From: Thermoplasmata archaeon | GTDB lineage: Archaea; Thermoplasmatota; Thermoplasmata; JAGHBH01 | Direction of reading: 5' to 3' | DNA: 5,179 nucleotides | Assembly (NCBI GenBank): GCA_021161085.1 | Contig: JAGHBH010000037.1 | Coordinates: 1-5,179 of the forward strand | Part shown: positions 4,982 through 5,179 of the stretch, one piece after another | How the letters are laid out: each line of letters starts with the position of its first letter | How positions within the stretch are numbered: the first letter of the stretch is position 1 | Program-made: the position numbers and the translations under genes | Notes under the pieces: model-generated | Databases searched by the model: none | The model's input: only the letters and a program-made list of their open reading frames with translations | What the model was told of the DNA's origin: nothing

Positions 4982-5179
4982 GTGAGCATATTCAAACGGG
5001 AACACAAAACCTTCGGACCACGCAACCCCATAGATCTACGGAATTCCCTGAGAGGAATTCCGCACGAACGTACGGAACATGCCCGTTCCGTAGTACAATG
5101 GTACCACATATTCAAACACAGAATCAAACAATTCTACAAAAGATGGCCACACAACGCAAAACCAGAAACCACACTCTCA
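4982..5179 (+). CDS. Open frame running off the window, possibly a transposase fragment
   Basis: 66 codons are open from a GTG at 4982 to the last base; an in-frame TAA lies at 4964-4966. GAGGTG at 4974-4979 precedes the GTG but is only two bases away, so the start is weak. The peptide is strongly basic with many aromatic residues. The stretch WYHIFKHRIKQFYKRWPHNA (residues 40-59) recalls the segment after the catalytic glutamate of DDE transposases, often written as (F/L)K.R.K.FY..FP. If so, this is the 3' part of a transposase whose 5' end has been lost, and the GTG would not be a true start. The base composition is more AT-rich than the upstream genes and short inverted repeats crowd the area, which also fits a mobile element. 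It could instead be an unknown small protein or no gene at all. Confidence 0.4.
   Translation, partial: MSIFKREHKTFGPRNPIDLRNSLRGIPHERTEHARSVVQWYHIFKHRIKQFYKRWPHNAKPETTLS
5036..5093. repeat. Cluster of perfect inverted repeats
   Basis: Three pairings overlap here. CGGAATTCC (5039-5047) pairs with GGAATTCCG (5054-5062) over a six-base loop. TACGGAAC (5071-5078) pairs with GTTCCGTA (5085-5092) over a six-base loop. CTACGGAA (5036-5043) can also pair with TTCCGTAG (5086-5093), enclosing both. The CGGAA core recurs in each. They lie within the right-end open frame. Confidence 0.6.

Noticed and set aside
4828..5127. 99-codon minus-strand frame over the tRNA repeat and right end
   Set aside because: It runs through the duplicated tRNA leader and opposes the basic plus-strand frame; its product has no recognisable feature.
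1..5179. CRISPR array, cas genes or a recognisable defence system
   Set aside because: There are no regularly spaced repeats; only two copies of one repeat exist, and they are explained by the tRNA duplication.

Overview
The window looks like chromosomal DNA of a GC-rich euryarchaeon. Three observations support this: the gene set (a COG1326/HVO_0476-type zinc-finger protein, a DUF531 protein and an archaeal-style protein-L-isoaspartate methyltransferase), TATA-box promoters with an apparently leaderless mRNA, and coding that favours ATA (Ile) and AGG/AGA (Arg). Thermoplasmata-related or methanogen lineages would fit, but the sequence alone does not settle the genus.

Layout. Bases 1-1112 hold two minus-strand genes: an HVO_0476-type zinc-ribbon gene and, downstream of it, pcm, which is cut by the left edge of the window. 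The zinc-ribbon frame runs about 90 codons into pcm, out of frame. One extra G in a run of six G would instead end it in an ATGA overlap with the pcm start, so a frameshift or a sequence error is likely there. Bases 1113-1206 are a divergent promoter region built around one near-symmetric TATA box. From it a plus-strand operon runs from 1207 to 4598. It holds a CPA2 cation:proton antiporter fused to a TrkA-N/RCK nucleotide-binding domain, a zinc-dependent medium-chain dehydrogenase, and a DUF531 protein. The first two genes are 15 bp apart and the last two overlap by ATGA.

Bases 4599-4697 are an AT-rich convergent terminator region. A minus-strand tRNA-Lys(CTT) gene follows at 4698-4771. Its first 18 nucleotides plus its leader are repeated 77 bp upstream (4831-4880), a partial tandem duplication of tRNA and promoter. 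Past this the sequence changes character: it contains several perfect inverted repeats and an open frame (from about 4982 to the window end) encoding a very basic, aromatic-rich peptide resembling the C-terminal part of DDE transposases. This suggests a mobile-element remnant next to the tRNA.

Functionally, the operon pairs a membrane antiporter likely gated by NAD(H)-type nucleotide with an NAD-type dehydrogenase, so a link between redox state and ion homeostasis is possible but is inference only. No complete defence system, CRISPR array or clearly new multi-gene system was found. The most useful leads are the frame break before pcm, the shared TATA box, the atypical antiporter motif, and the tRNA duplication with the adjacent element-like sequence.
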